NCBI GenBank assembly: GCA_964244885.1
Contig: CAXTKD010000001.1
Location: 62,001-126,000, forward strand
Direction of reading: 5' to 3'
From: CAXTKD01 sp964244885
GTDB taxonomy: Bacteria; Pseudomonadota; Alphaproteobacteria; Sphingomonadales; Sphingomonadaceae
Length of the DNA stretch: 64,000 bases
In this document: in pieces, positions 17,281-26,391 of the stretch
How the letters are laid out: each line of letters starts with the position of its first letter
How positions within the stretch are numbered: position 1 is the stretch's first letter
Notes under the pieces: model-generated
Told to the model about the DNA's origin: nothing
Databases searched by the model: none
The model's input: the letters and a program-made list of their open reading frames with translations, nothing else
Made by a program: the position numbers and the translations under genes

Positions 17281-18093
17281 ATGGGCGGAATGGGCAGACT
17301 GGCGACACGAGGGGCGGCGCGGCCGGCGGCGGTGCTCGCGTGCCTGTGCATGGGCATGCCCGGGCACGCCGCGATCGCGATCAAGCCGCATCTCGGGTGG
17401 AACCTGGCACCCCGCCTTGACGCCCCAAGCTTCGGCCTTGCCGGTCCTTCCAGAGGACGCGATGTCGGAAACCTGTACCAGGCCGAGAGCCTCGATCTCC
17501 GACCAGACCGCGCAGCCCGGCCCGCGCGCCTCCATCATTTCGAACTTCGCGACGGCCGCCACTCGCTGAGCTTCGACAGCGGCCGGGGATGGCTTCGGCG
17601 GGGCGACGCCTCGGGCGGCGCGGCGAGCGCGGTCGGCCAACGGTCGTTTGGCTCGGCGACAATCGGCTACGGCCTTGGCTTCGGAGACGAAGACCGGCTC
17701 CGCGTCGGCCTGAGCGTCGCATCCGAGCGCCGGAACCTTGGCATCGCCGCGACCGAGTTTCGGGCGACCAATTCGAACAGCACCGCGGCGACGCTCGGCT
17801 GGCAGCACGGCGCGAACTGGCGGTTCGAAGGCGGCTGGTTCGATGTGCGCTCGGCCTCTCACGGCGACGGCGACGGGCCGGCGGCGGTGCTGACGGCGGG
17901 CGTTGTCCCGTCCGAACGCGGCCCGGGGGTGGCGGCCAGCTTCGCACCCGACCCGAGCTCGCCCTGGCACGCGCTCCGGGTGGACGTCGGCCTTCGCGCG
18001 ATGACGCTCGACGGGGTCGGCGCGGCGCCCCTCGGTCCCAGTGCACGGCGGGACCTGCGCGGCGCGGTCACGTTGGGACTCCGGTTCCGATGA
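17281..18093 (+). CDS. Exported hypothetical protein, possible outer-membrane barrel
   Basis: A 270-residue protein with an N-terminal signal region (AAVLACLCMGMPGHAAIA). The C-terminal half alternates polar and hydrophobic residues with glycine turns (SATIGYGLGFGDEDRLRVGL, RGAVTLGLRFR) and ends in FR, suggestive of a beta-barrel. No named family recognised. It is the first plus-strand gene of the glycan cluster and ends in an ATGA overlap with the first glycosyltransferase, so it is probably co-translated with it. It may be an envelope component for the product. Confidence 0.6.
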   Translation: MGGMGRLATRGAARPAAVLACLCMGMPGHAAIAIKPHLGWNLAPRLDAPSFGLAGPSRGRDVGNLYQAESLDLRPDRAARPARLHHFELRDGRHSLSFDSGRGWLRRGDASGGAASAVGQRSFGSATIGYGLGFGDEDRLRVGLSVASERRNLGIAATEFRATNSNSTAATLGWQHGANWRFEGGWFDVRSASHGDGDGPAAVLTAGVVPSERGPGVAASFAPDPSSPWHALRVDVGLRAMTLDGVGAAPLGPSARRDLRGAVTLGLRFR

Positions 18094-19250
18094 GCGGAAG
18101 GCCACATCGCGCGGAGCGTATCGGCATCGTGCTGCACAACTTCCCGCCCGGCGGGACGGAGCGTGTCGCGATCCGGCTGGCGAACCTGTGGGCCGCCTCC
18201 GGCCGCGACGTGACGATGTTCTGCGGCATCGCCGAGGGCCCCGCGCTGGATCTGGTTGGCCCGGGCGTGACGGTTCGCGAAGCCGATCCGCCAATCCGGC
18301 GAGGTCCGCTGTCCCGCCTTCGGCTAGGCTTGGCGCTGCGGCGGATGATGGCCGACCAGCCGGTGGACGCCCTCGTCGTTCCCGGTAACTTTCACATCCC
18401 CGTCCTGCTGACGGCGGGCGCCCTCGACTGCGCGATCGTCTGCAAGATCAGCAATCCGCTGTTGCGGCGACGGCGGAGCCGACTCGCACGCGCCGTCCTC
18501 CGCGCCTCGCTGCGCCACGTGGCGCGCCTGGTCGCGATGTCGCCGAGCCTCGCCGTCGAGATCGCCGCCGTCTCCCCCGCCGCGATCGCGACGATCGCCG
18601 AGCCAGTGGTGGCGGCAACGGGTGCGCCGCCATCCGGAAACGCCGGCACACTGGTGGTCTGCGCTGGGCGGATGGTGCCGCAAAAGGCGTTCTCACGGGC
18701 GCTGCGGGCGTTCGCGCTTCTGGGCGACAGCGACGCCAGGCTCCTGATGCTCGGCGACGGCCCCGGCCGCCGCGCGCTCGAGGCCAAGGCCGCGGAACTT
18801 GGCCTCGGCGGACGCGTCACGTTCGCGGGTCACGTTCCATCCATCGCGCCCGCGCTGCAAAGCGCAACGGTGTTCCTGCTGACATCGGACTATGAAGGCT
18901 ATCCCGCGGTGCTGGTCGAGGCGATCCTCGCCGGGGCGCCGGTGGTCACCACCAACTGCTCGCCGGCGATCCCGGAAATCCTCTTCGATCGCAGCTTCGG
19001 CATTGCGGCGGGCAACGAGCCGAATGTGATCGCCGCCGCCCTTCGCCAGGTGATCGCGGGCCCGGCGGTCGACGACGGCGCGCGCCAGCGGCTGGCCGAA
19101 CGGCACGACGCCGCGCTCTGTGCGTCGCGATGGCTGACCGTCCTCGACAGCGCGGCCTATTCAAAGGGGATGCGCAGCCGCGTGGCCTCAGCGACAGTGA
19201 ATATCCTGGCCGGAACCGCCGGCCGTCGCCCCCATCGGTTGGAGACATGA
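18090..19250 (+). CDS. Glycosyltransferase family 4
   Basis: A 386-residue GT-B fold retaining glycosyltransferase. The acceptor domain begins GIVLHNFPPGGTERVAIRLA. The donor domain has VVCAGRMVPQKAF, LLMLGDGPGRRALE and the nucleotide-sugar motif SDYEGYPAVLVEAILAGAPV. The EGYP..LVEA region holds the usual E-x7-E pair. The start ATG overlaps the previous stop (ATGA), and the stop overlaps the PAP2 start. It should add a sugar to a lipid-linked or surface glycan. The sugar and acceptor are not predictable. Confidence 0.9.
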   Translation: MSGRPHRAERIGIVLHNFPPGGTERVAIRLANLWAASGRDVTMFCGIAEGPALDLVGPGVTVREADPPIRRGPLSRLRLGLALRRMMADQPVDALVVPGNFHIPVLLTAGALDCAIVCKISNPLLRRRRSRLARAVLRASLRHVARLVAMSPSLAVEIAAVSPAAIATIAEPVVAATGAPPSGNAGTLVVCAGRMVPQKAFSRALRAFALLGDSDARLLMLGDGPGRRALEAKAAELGLGGRVTFAGHVPSIAPALQSATVFLLTSDYEGYPAVLVEAILAGAPVVTTNCSPAIPEILFDRSFGIAAGNEPNVIAAALRQVIAGPAVDDGARQRLAERHDAALCASRWLTVLDSAAYSKGMRSRVASATVNILAGTAGRRPHRLET

Positions 19251-19807
19251 TGCGCCACACCTGCAAACGCCTGACCCTCACGGTCCTCTTGCTGACCGCT
19301 TCGCCGGGTCTCGCCGCGAGCCCAAGCACTTGGGGAAAGGCGAGCGACATCGGCGTCGGGGTCCTGGGCCTGGCGGCCCTCGGCGTCCCGCTCGCGGGCA
19401 ACGGAGTCATCGGCAGCGATTGGGACGGCTTCCTCCAGGCGGGCGGCAGCATGGCGCTCGCGGGCGGCGCGGCGGAGGGGATGAAGCGGTTCATCCACGA
19501 AGAGCGGCCCGACCACAGCGACAACAAGAGCTTCCCGTCGGCGCACACGTCGGTCGCCTTCGCCGCCGCGATGACGCTGGAGCGGCGCTACGGCTGGCAG
19601 GTCGGTCTTCCCGCGACGGTCGTGGCGACCTTCGTCGGCGTGGCGCGGATCGAGGCGAAGAAGCATCATTGGTACGATGTCGTGGCCGGCGCCGCGCTTG
19701 GGACCGGCAGCGCGTTCCTGATCACCCGGCCGCTGGATCGCGAGGTTCGGTTGGTGCCATGGGCGGACAGCCACGGCGGCGGGATGTCGGCCGGCTTGCG
19801 CTTCTGA
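19247..19807 (+). CDS. PAP2-family phosphatase
   Basis: A 186-residue phosphatidate/undecaprenyl-pyrophosphate phosphatase-like protein. The three motifs are KRFIHEERP, FPSAHTS (PSGH variant) and ARIEAKKHHWYDVVAG (the conserved R-x-H-x-x-x-D). A signal or membrane segment lies at the N-terminus, and the second ATG three bases later is an equal candidate start. With DgkA next door it could recycle lipid carriers or modify lipid phosphates during glycan synthesis. Confidence 0.88.
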   Translation: MMRHTCKRLTLTVLLLTASPGLAASPSTWGKASDIGVGVLGLAALGVPLAGNGVIGSDWDGFLQAGGSMALAGGAAEGMKRFIHEERPDHSDNKSFPSAHTSVAFAAAMTLERRYGWQVGLPATVVATFVGVARIEAKKHHWYDVVAGAALGTGSAFLITRPLDREVRLVPWADSHGGGMSAGLRF

Positions 19808-19819
19808 TGCGCGCGAACA

Positions 19820-20206
19820 ATGGTCCGACGGATGAAGAATCGCCCGTTCCGGGAACGCATCGGCTTCGCCGCCGCCGGGCTGCACGAAGCCTATCGCCGC
19901 GAGCGGAGCTTTCGAACGCACTGCCTGTTCGGGCTCGCAGCACTGGTGGCGCTTCTCGTGCTTCGGCCGGCACCGGTCTGGTGGGGGCTGATCGCCGTCG
20001 TCGTCGCGCTGGTCCTGGCGCTCGAGCTGCTCAATTCGGCGCTGGAAGGGATCATCGACCTGCTGCACCCGGATATCCATCCCGAGATCAAGGTGATCAA
20101 GGACATGGTGGCGGGCGCGGTGCTGGCGATCAGCATCGCGGCGCTCGTCGTGGCGGCTGCGATGGTGGTGAGCCGCGCGGACTATCTCCTGAGCTTCGTC
20201 CGCTAG
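19820..20206 (+). CDS. dgkA: Diacylglycerol kinase, prokaryotic type
   Basis: A 128-residue integral membrane kinase. The signature ELLNSALEGIIDLLHPD, with IKVIKDMVAGAVL, carries the catalytic Glu/Asn and ATP-site residues of DgkA/UdpK enzymes. Three hydrophobic helices are visible. The enzyme phosphorylates diacylglycerol or undecaprenol. Located 12 bp after the PAP2 gene, it forms a kinase/phosphatase pair for a lipid carrier. The start could be 19820 or the internal ATG at 19832. Confidence 0.88.
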   Translation: MVRRMKNRPFRERIGFAAAGLHEAYRRERSFRTHCLFGLAALVALLVLRPAPVWWGLIAVVVALVLALELLNSALEGIIDLLHPDIHPEIKVIKDMVAGAVLAISIAALVVAAAMVVSRADYLLSFVR

Positions 20207-20225
20207 CGCGCCGGCCGGCGCCGTA

Positions 20226-21320
20226 ATGCGAGTCGCCTATGTGATCAACTCGGTCGAGGGCGGCGGCGCCGCGCTGCCGGTGCCGTCGATCGTCGACGTG
20301 CTTCGGCGCGCGGGCGCCGAGGTTCGCGTGCTGGCGCTGACCTGGCGCGACGGGCGGGCGTTCGCGGCGATGAAGTCGGCGGGCCTCGACGTCTCGGTTC
20401 GGGCGGGCGGCGAGACCGATCATCTGGCGGCTATCCTTTGGCTCGACGCCGAGCTCGACGTGATGCGGGCGACGCATGTGTGGACGTCGCTGACGCGCGC
20501 CACCCTCCTCGGCCAGCTTGCCGGCTGGCGGCGCGGACTGCCCGTGGTCAGCTGGCAGCACGCGGCCTATCTGAAGCCGGCCAACGCCTTTCTCCTGCGG
20601 GCGCTCCAGAGCCGCTCGGCGTTCTGGGTCGCCGATTCGTCCAGCGTTGCGGACCTGAGCGCGCGGCGGCTCGGCATTCCGCGCTCGCGGCTGATGACCT
20701 GGCCGATCTTCGCCGCCGACCGCGACGCGCCGACCGGCGCCCCGCTTCGACCTGGTCAGACGGTCCGGATCGGCAGCCTCGGGCGCCTCCACCCGGTCAA
20801 GGGCTATGACGTGTTGGTGAGCGCGCTGGCTCTGCTTGCGGCCAATGGCTTTAGCCCCCCCCAGCCGTTCGAGGTGTCGGTCGCGGGCGATGGCGACGAG
20901 GCGGCGCGCCTCCTCGCGCAGGCGCGGGACGCCGGTGTCCAGAACCTTCGCCTCGTCGGCTATGCGGAGCGGCCGTCCGACTATCTCGCCGGTCTCCACG
21001 CCTATGTTCAGCCGTCGCGGTCCGAGGGGTTCTGCATCGCGGCGCACGAGGCGATGGCGGCGGGGCTTCCGGTTGTCGGATCGGCGGTCGGCGAGATGGC
21101 GCGGACGATCCGCGGCGGCATCGACGGCTGGACGGTCGCGCCGGGCGACCCGGCGGCGCTGGCGGCGGCGCTCCGCGATGTCCTGTCCAGCCCCGAGCGG
21201 ATCGCCGGCATGGGCCGCGACGCGAGGCAGCGGGTCCTCGAGACCTTCAGTCGGGAGCGCTTCGAGACTATCGGCCGAGCGATCGTCGAACGGCTCGGCG
21301 GGCAATCCGCTGCACGTTGA
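20226..21320 (+). CDS. Glycosyltransferase family 4 (second)
   Basis: A 364-residue GT-B enzyme. N-terminal motif AYVINSVEGGGAALPVPSI; donor domain IGSLGRLHPVKGYDVLVSAL, VSVAGDGDEAARLLAQA and PSRSEGFCIAAHEAMAAGLP (E-x7-E). It lies 19 bp after dgkA. Its 3' end overlaps the 3' end of the convergent GINT1-like gene by 53 bp. It probably acts on the same glycan or glycolipid as the first GT4. Confidence 0.9.
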   Translation: MRVAYVINSVEGGGAALPVPSIVDVLRRAGAEVRVLALTWRDGRAFAAMKSAGLDVSVRAGGETDHLAAILWLDAELDVMRATHVWTSLTRATLLGQLAGWRRGLPVVSWQHAAYLKPANAFLLRALQSRSAFWVADSSSVADLSARRLGIPRSRLMTWPIFAADRDAPTGAPLRPGQTVRIGSLGRLHPVKGYDVLVSALALLAANGFSPPQPFEVSVAGDGDEAARLLAQARDAGVQNLRLVGYAERPSDYLAGLHAYVQPSRSEGFCIAAHEAMAAGLPVVGSAVGEMARTIRGGIDGWTVAPGDPAALAAALRDVLSSPERIAGMGRDARQRVLETFSRERFETIGRAIVERLGGQSAAR

Positions 21321-22179
21321 TCGCCCCACGGAGCGGCGAGCGGTCGATGCGCTTGGCGTCGATCAGCGTCACCGGCCCGGCGGCGGACATCGTGTGCAAG
21401 CCGTCGGTGAAGCGCCCGAACGAGCGCGGCGGCCGGACCGGAGTCCCGGCGGAGGCCTGGAATTCGGTCGGCGTCAGCTGATGGATCCAGAGCGCCCGGA
21501 TCGCGCCGCCATAGGTGTCGCGGCAATCCTGGACCGGAAGCACGAGCGTGCCGTCGACCACGAGCGGCGTCCCGCCCGGCCGGCTGCTGCCGGGGTCGCT
21601 TCGAACCGGGTTCAGCGGATGCGGATGCCAAGGCCCGGTGAGCGCATCGGCGAAGGCGACGTTGAGCGACGGAGCGCGCGCCGTCCCGCGCCCCGCAACC
21701 GAATAGAACAGCCACCAGCAGCCCTCGTGGAAGACCGGCGATGCGTCGACCGGCGCCACGCCGAGCTCGATCGCGGCGCAAGCTTCCCAACGGTGCGGAT
21801 AGTCGATCGCCCGGTACAAGGTGAGACCGCCCGACTTGCTGGCCTCCGGCAGCATATAGGTGTCGCCCCCGTCCTCGATCACGAACGGGTAGGACAGGTG
21901 CCACGACTCGCTCAGGCACGTTCGGCTGTCCAGCAGGCGAAGGCCGGCGTCGAAGGTCAGGACGTCGATCGTCCCGATCCGGTCGCGATAGTCGTAGCGC
22001 TCGGCGAACACATGAAGCTTGCCGCCGCGCCACAGCCCGAACGGGTCGGCGAGAAAGCGGAACGACGTCTCCTCGGGCAGCCAGGTGATCGCCTCGAGCG
22101 CGCCGGCGGCGCGGCCCGCGACGAGCTCTGTCATCGGTGCGGCGACGATTCCCGGCCGCCAGATGTCGGATCTGAACAT
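21268..22179 (-). CDS. GINT1 N-terminal-domain-like propeller protein
   Basis: A 303-residue protein resembling the N-terminal five-bladed-propeller domain of plant glucosamine inositolphosphorylceramide transferase (GINT1) and bacterial relatives. Recognisable parts are FLADPFGLWRGGKLHVFAER, SESWHLSYPFVIEDGG and PEASKSGGLTLYRA. In bacteria such proteins occur with glycosyltransferases of surface glycans; the catalytic role of the domain is unclear. It starts 18 bp after the CDP-glycerol transferase-like gene and shares its strand. The GINT1 resemblance is from memory of the family pattern. Confidence 0.7.
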   Translation of the reverse strand: MFRSDIWRPGIVAAPMTELVAGRAAGALEAITWLPEETSFRFLADPFGLWRGGKLHVFAERYDYRDRIGTIDVLTFDAGLRLLDSRTCLSESWHLSYPFVIEDGGDTYMLPEASKSGGLTLYRAIDYPHRWEACAAIELGVAPVDASPVFHEGCWWLFYSVAGRGTARAPSLNVAFADALTGPWHPHPLNPVRSDPGSSRPGGTPLVVDGTLVLPVQDCRDTYGGAIRALWIHQLTPTEFQASAGTPVRPPRSFGRFTDGLHTMSAAGPVTLIDAKRIDRSPLRGAINVQRIARRAVRRSLGR

Positions 22180-22197
22180 CAGGCGGTCGTGCGGCGA

Positions 22198-23409
22198 TCA
22201 GGCCGCGACTTCAACGGGTCCCGTCTGGCGCTGCCAGCGCATCGGAGTCACGACCTCGCTTCCGGACGCCACGTCGACGATCGCCCGCGCCGCGCGGCTG
22301 GCGGACGGCTCATCGCGCAAATCGAAGCTCTGCGCGAACATCTGTTGCTGGACCGGCCGGTAGCGCAGCTGATCGGCGAACGCAGCATCGAGCGCCCCTT
22401 CCAGCCCGGCCACGCCGTTCAGCACCGGCCCCGCCCGCCAGTGAAGATAATTCGGGTCGGCGGCGTGATCGACGCCGTGGCTGTTCAGGAACAGGCAGGG
22501 CCTCGGCCTCAGAAGAAATTCATAGACCTGGCTCGACACGTCGCCGAGGTAGAGATCGGCGGCGTTGGTGTAGGTCATGTCGGTCGATGCGCTGCTGCCG
22601 AGATCGACGTGGATGTTCCGCGCCGTGCGGATGTGATCGGGGATCATGCCGGCCCGGTCGATCCGGAACTTGTCGATCGTCAGCACGAAGGGCCGGTGGA
22701 ACAGCATCACATGGGGCGCGAAGATCAGATTATAGCGGCGGTCCCGGCAGAAATGCTCGAGCACCGCACGGCCGTCGCGATACCAGGACGACAGGTGCGG
22801 CGCGACGTGCGGATTGTAGAGGATCGTCGGCCGTCCGTTCGCCTGCATCTCAAGAAGCCGCGGCTGCTTCGGCACGATATCGAACTTCGGATAGCCGACG
22901 ACGGTGATGCGGCTCGCCTCGACCCCCGCTTCGCGGATCAGCCGCTCGCGGATCTTGGGGCCGGAGACGAGCACATGATCGAAGCGCGTGCTGGCCCGGT
23001 TGAAGCCGATGGCGCGGTCGCCGGCGCCGTGGCGCGTGTGGATGAGCTTCAGATCGAGGCCATAGACGGTCTTCAGGATCGCCGAGGTCTTCTCCGCGAC
23101 TACAAGCGCGTCGAACTGCCGGAAGAAGTCGAGATTGTCGCGGTAGACCGCGAGCTTGGCCGCCGGGAGCAGGCTGTCCAGCCGGTCCGCGACGAAGCGC
23201 GTCAGGCGGCTTCGAAGCCCCAGCTGGACCAGCGGCACATCGACGCCGGAAAGCCGGCAGAGCCGCCTTACCTCCTCGGTCAGCCGATTGGTGGTGGTCG
23301 CGAGCACAACCTCGACCCCGCCATGCCCGGCCGCGATCGCCATGGCGATCGGCAGGCTGTGCGCGACTTGGTGGATTTGGTCGTGGTTGAAAAGGAAGCC
23401 GATCTTCAT
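22198..23409 (-). CDS. CDP-glycerol glycerophosphotransferase-like protein (TagB/GT-B)
   Basis: A 403-residue GT-B-type protein. It begins KIGFLFNHDQIHQVAHSLPI and contains RHGAGDRAIGF, NPHVAPHLSSW and AADLYLGDVSSQVYEFLLRP, the last resembling the D-S-S motif of TagB/TagF polymerases. Such enzymes transfer glycerol-phosphate or ribitol-phosphate to lipid-linked sugars. Upstream of the GINT1-like gene, it suggests a phosphodiester-linked surface polymer or glycolipid. Start ATG at 23409. It is divergently arranged with the flippase gene (75 bp). Confidence 0.75.
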   Translation of the reverse strand: MKIGFLFNHDQIHQVAHSLPIAMAIAAGHGGVEVVLATTTNRLTEEVRRLCRLSGVDVPLVQLGLRSRLTRFVADRLDSLLPAAKLAVYRDNLDFFRQFDALVVAEKTSAILKTVYGLDLKLIHTRHGAGDRAIGFNRASTRFDHVLVSGPKIRERLIREAGVEASRITVVGYPKFDIVPKQPRLLEMQANGRPTILYNPHVAPHLSSWYRDGRAVLEHFCRDRRYNLIFAPHVMLFHRPFVLTIDKFRIDRAGMIPDHIRTARNIHVDLGSSASTDMTYTNAADLYLGDVSSQVYEFLLRPRPCLFLNSHGVDHAADPNYLHWRAGPVLNGVAGLEGALDAAFADQLRYRPVQQQMFAQSFDLRDEPSASRAARAIVDVASGSEVVTPMRWQRQTGPVEVAA

Positions 23410-23483
23410 GGCAGAACGACGAGGCCGCGCGCCTGCCACCCCAGTTCCCGCGGCGCGAAATTCCACCCCGCGGGCCGGGCATT

Positions 23484-24806
23484 ATGACGCAGCCTGCCGA
23501 CGGCGTTTCGGCCAGGTCCGGCCTCTCCCGGGTCGCCGGCAATCTCGCGCACCTGCTTGGCGGAAAGGCGGGCGCCGGGCTGATCAGCCTCGTCTACCTC
23601 GTGATCGTCGCGCGGAGCCTCGGCTCACGCGATTACGGCATCCTCGTCCTCGTCCACGGCTATGTGACGCTGGTCGGCGGCGTCGTCGCCTTTTCCGGAT
23701 GGCATGGGCTGGTGCGCTATGGCGCGGAGGCGCTGGACAAGCGCGACGACGCGCGGCTGCTGCGGCTGGTTCGCTTCATGGCGCTCGTCGAACTCGGCTT
23801 CGGGATCGCGGCGATCCTGGTCGCCGCGGCGTTGGCGCCGCTCATCGGGCCGCGCCTCGGCTGGTCGCCCGATACCGTGCGGATCGCCATTCCCTACAGC
23901 CTGGCGATTGTCGCCGGCGTCCGCGCGACGCCGCAGGGCATCCTGCAGATCGCCGGCCGCTTCGATCTGATCGGCGCGCATCAGATGGTCTCCCCCCTCG
24001 CCCGGCTGATCGGCGCGGCGGCGGTCTGGCTCGCGGGCGGCGGCCTGTTCGGCTTCCTGGCCGTGTGGCTCGTCGCCGCGATCCTCGAAGGCGCGGCGAT
24101 GTGGGCGTTTGGCCTGCGCGAGCTTCGCCGCATACGCCTGTCCGGCCGCTTGCTCGGCAGTGCGCGGGGCGTCATCGCCGAAAACGAGGGCCTCAAGCGC
24201 TTCGTCATCGCGACCAACGTCGACATCACGCTTCGCGAGCTGGCGCCGAACCTCGCGCCGCTGACGATCGGCTGGCTGCTCGGCCCGGCAGCGGCGGGGC
24301 TCTTCGCGCTCGCGCAGCGGGCAAGCACGATCCTCCAGCAGCCCGCCGCCCTGCTGGCGCAAGCAAGCTACGCGGTGCTCGCGCAGCTTGCGGTGGCGGG
24401 CGACCGCAAGGGCCTGCGCCAGACCGTGTGGCGCGCCGCGGGGCTCTCGCTCGCGCTGGCGGTGCCCGTCCTCCTCGTCCTCGCGGTCTTCGGCGATGCG
24501 ATCCTGAAGGGCTTGGGCGGCAAGAGCTTTGCGGGCGGAACCGCGGTGCTCATGCTGGTCGCCGCCGCGCGCGCGCTCGCGCTGCCGGCCGCGCCAGCCG
24601 GCGCCGCGCTGACCGCGCTCGGGCGGCCGACCGCATCGGTCTGCGTCAACGTCGCGACCAGCCTCGGCACCTATCCGCTGCTCCCGCTTTTCCTGATCGC
24701 GTTCGGCCTTCAAGGCGCGGGCTGGCACGCGCTGCTGCAAAATGCCGCTGCCGCGGTTCTCCTGATCTGGCTTTTCCGTCGAGCATCGTCTGGAACTCGG
24801 CTATGA
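23484..24806 (+). CDS. Polysaccharide flippase (Wzx/MOP superfamily)
   Basis: A 440-residue membrane protein with about twelve predicted helices (for example AGLISLVYLVIVARSLGSRD, LVALVELGFGIAAILVAAAL-type segments near the middle, and YPLLPLFLIAFGLQGAGWHA at the end). The N-terminal GLISLVYLVIVARSLG region and arrangement are typical of Wzx-type lipid-linked oligosaccharide flippases. It completes a set of glycosyltransferases, lipid-carrier enzymes and exporter, so the cluster probably makes a surface or lipid-linked glycan. No polymerase (Wzy) is evident. Confidence 0.85.
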   Translation: MTQPADGVSARSGLSRVAGNLAHLLGGKAGAGLISLVYLVIVARSLGSRDYGILVLVHGYVTLVGGVVAFSGWHGLVRYGAEALDKRDDARLLRLVRFMALVELGFGIAAILVAAALAPLIGPRLGWSPDTVRIAIPYSLAIVAGVRATPQGILQIAGRFDLIGAHQMVSPLARLIGAAAVWLAGGGLFGFLAVWLVAAILEGAAMWAFGLRELRRIRLSGRLLGSARGVIAENEGLKRFVIATNVDITLRELAPNLAPLTIGWLLGPAAAGLFALAQRASTILQQPAALLAQASYAVLAQLAVAGDRKGLRQTVWRAAGLSLALAVPVLLVLAVFGDAILKGLGGKSFAGGTAVLMLVAAARALALPAAPAGAALTALGRPTASVCVNVATSLGTYPLLPLFLIAFGLQGAGWHALLQNAAAAVLLIWLFRRASSGTRL

Positions 24807-24827
24807 GACGCCGCGAGCCGAATTAGA

Positions 24828-25400
24828 GTGCAGGTGGTTGCCACGCCCGATCCGCTGGAAGACGCGAACGCCGAGTCGGGCCTCGCCGCCGCCTATCTCG
24901 AGCACCGGCCGGCGCTGCTGCGCTTCCTGACGGCGCGGACCCGCGATCCGTCGGAGGCCGAGGAGATCCTCCAGGACCTGTGGTTCCGGATTCGCGGCGG
25001 CGCGTCCGGCCCGGTCGCAAACCCGCAGGCCTATCTGCACCGGAGCGCGCTCAACCTCGCCAACGACCGAAGCCGGGCGCGCGGGCACCGGGTCCGGCGC
25101 GAAGCGGAGTGGGTCGAGGTTTCGACCAGCCGGAGCGGCAGCGGCGAAGCGATCGAGGACTATCCATCGGCGGAGGCCGCCCTTGATGCCCGTCGCGAAA
25201 CCGCGAAGGTGGTGAGCGCCGTCGCGCTGATGCCCGACGGCGCGGCGCGGGTTTTCCGCCTTCACAAGCTGGAGGGCCTTAGCCACGGCGAGGTCGCGGC
25301 GACGCTTGGAATTTCGAAGAGCGCGGTGGAAAAGCACATGGCAGTCGCGCTCCGCCATCTTTTACGCGCGCTCGGACGTGAGGCGGGGGGCGATCGGTGA
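24828..25400 (+). CDS. ECF-type RNA polymerase sigma factor (FecI-like)
   Basis: A 190-residue sigma-70-family factor with only regions 2 and 4. Region 2: RFLTARTRDPSEAEEILQDL. Region 4: FRLHKLEGLSHGEVAATLGI and SKSAVEKHMAVALRHLLRAL (helix-turn-helix). It uses a GTG start 21 bp after the flippase stop. It is followed by a FecR-like anti-sigma gene and a TonB-dependent receptor with a signalling domain. This is the FecI-FecR-FecA type of cell-surface signalling trio, usually for iron-siderophore uptake. Confidence 0.92.
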   Translation: MQVVATPDPLEDANAESGLAAAYLEHRPALLRFLTARTRDPSEAEEILQDLWFRIRGGASGPVANPQAYLHRSALNLANDRSRARGHRVRREAEWVEVSTSRSGSGEAIEDYPSAEAALDARRETAKVVSAVALMPDGAARVFRLHKLEGLSHGEVAATLGISKSAVEKHMAVALRHLLRALGREAGGDR

Positions 25401-25455
25401 CGTCTTTGATTCACAGCATGCCGGGCAATCGGCCGATATTGGGACAAAGGCGCTC

Positions 25456-26391
25456 GTGACTTCCTTCGAAACCCGCCTCGACGAAGCCTGCGCCTGGGCG
25501 GCGCAGCTGTCGTCCGACGACGCGGACTGGGAAGCGTTCACGCTCTGGCTGGAGGCCGACGCCGAGAACGTTCGCGCCTACGATGTCGTCGCCGCGCTGG
25601 AAGGCGATATCGAGGCCCAGGCCGGCGCCATCCAGGCCGCGCTTCCATCGAACGACACCCCCCCCGTGCGCCGCCGGCGCTGGCTGCCGTTCGCTGGCGC
25701 GGCCGTCGCGGCGTCGCTCGCGGCCCTCATCGCCGTTCCAGCGATGCAGAATGGCGCGCCGGAGGCGACGACCTACGACACGGCAGCGACCGCCGGACGA
25801 ACGCTCGCGCTCGACGGCGCCCATGTCCGCCTCGACACGCGCACGCGGATCACGGTGAGCAAGGACAGACGCCATTTCGAGCTCGCGTCGGGTGCCGCCT
25901 ATTTCGACGTGAAACACGATCCCGAGCATCCTTTGGTGGTCACGGCTGGCGGCTATGACGTGCGCGACATCGGCACCAGGTTCGAGGTTTCGAGCACGCC
26001 CGACCATCTTTCGGTGTCGGTCGCGGAAGGCCAGGTCGAGGTCGCGGCGCCGGGCGCGGCGGCGACTCCGCTGATTGCAGGACGGCGCCTCGACATCTCC
26101 CTGTCCCAGCGCCAGGCCGAACAGGCGGTCGTAGATCCGGCCGACATCGGCGCCTGGCGCAGCGGACAGCTGCGCTATCAGGACGCGCCGCTTTCGCTGG
26201 TCGTCAACGACGTCAATCGCTATTCCAAGCGCCGCGTGACGGTAGACCCGAGCGCCGCAGACCTCCGCTTCTCGGGTGTCATCGAAATTGGGGACGGATC
26301 GCGCCTTGTCGAGCGAGTGCAGCAGCTCTTGCCGGTCGAAGCGAAGATGGTCGGCAGCACGACGCACCTCCTGCCTCGCGGCGCTCGCTAG
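25456..26391 (+). CDS. FecR-family anti-sigma factor
   Basis: A 311-residue single-pass protein. The N-terminal cytoplasmic domain (WAAQLSSDDADWEAFTLWLE) is the DUF4880 sigma-binding type. One helix near residues 75-95 (FAGAAVAASLAALIAVPAM) precedes a periplasmic FecR beta domain (DTRTRITVSKDRRHFELASG). The GTG at 25456 is the first start in frame that keeps the domain complete. It relays receptor state to the ECF factor. Its 3' end overlaps the receptor gene frame. Confidence 0.88.
   Translation: MTSFETRLDEACAWAAQLSSDDADWEAFTLWLEADAENVRAYDVVAALEGDIEAQAGAIQAALPSNDTPPVRRRRWLPFAGAAVAASLAALIAVPAMQNGAPEATTYDTAATAGRTLALDGAHVRLDTRTRITVSKDRRHFELASGAAYFDVKHDPEHPLVVTAGGYDVRDIGTRFEVSSTPDHLSVSVAEGQVEVAAPGAAATPLIAGRRLDISLSQRQAEQAVVDPADIGAWRSGQLRYQDAPLSLVVNDVNRYSKRRVTVDPSAADLRFSGVIEIGDGSRLVERVQQLLPVEAKMVGSTTHLLPRGAR

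Noticed and set aside
20836..23487. 883-codon plus-strand open frame
   Set aside because: Shadow across three real genes on two strands; composition Arg/Asp/Ala-rich without motifs.
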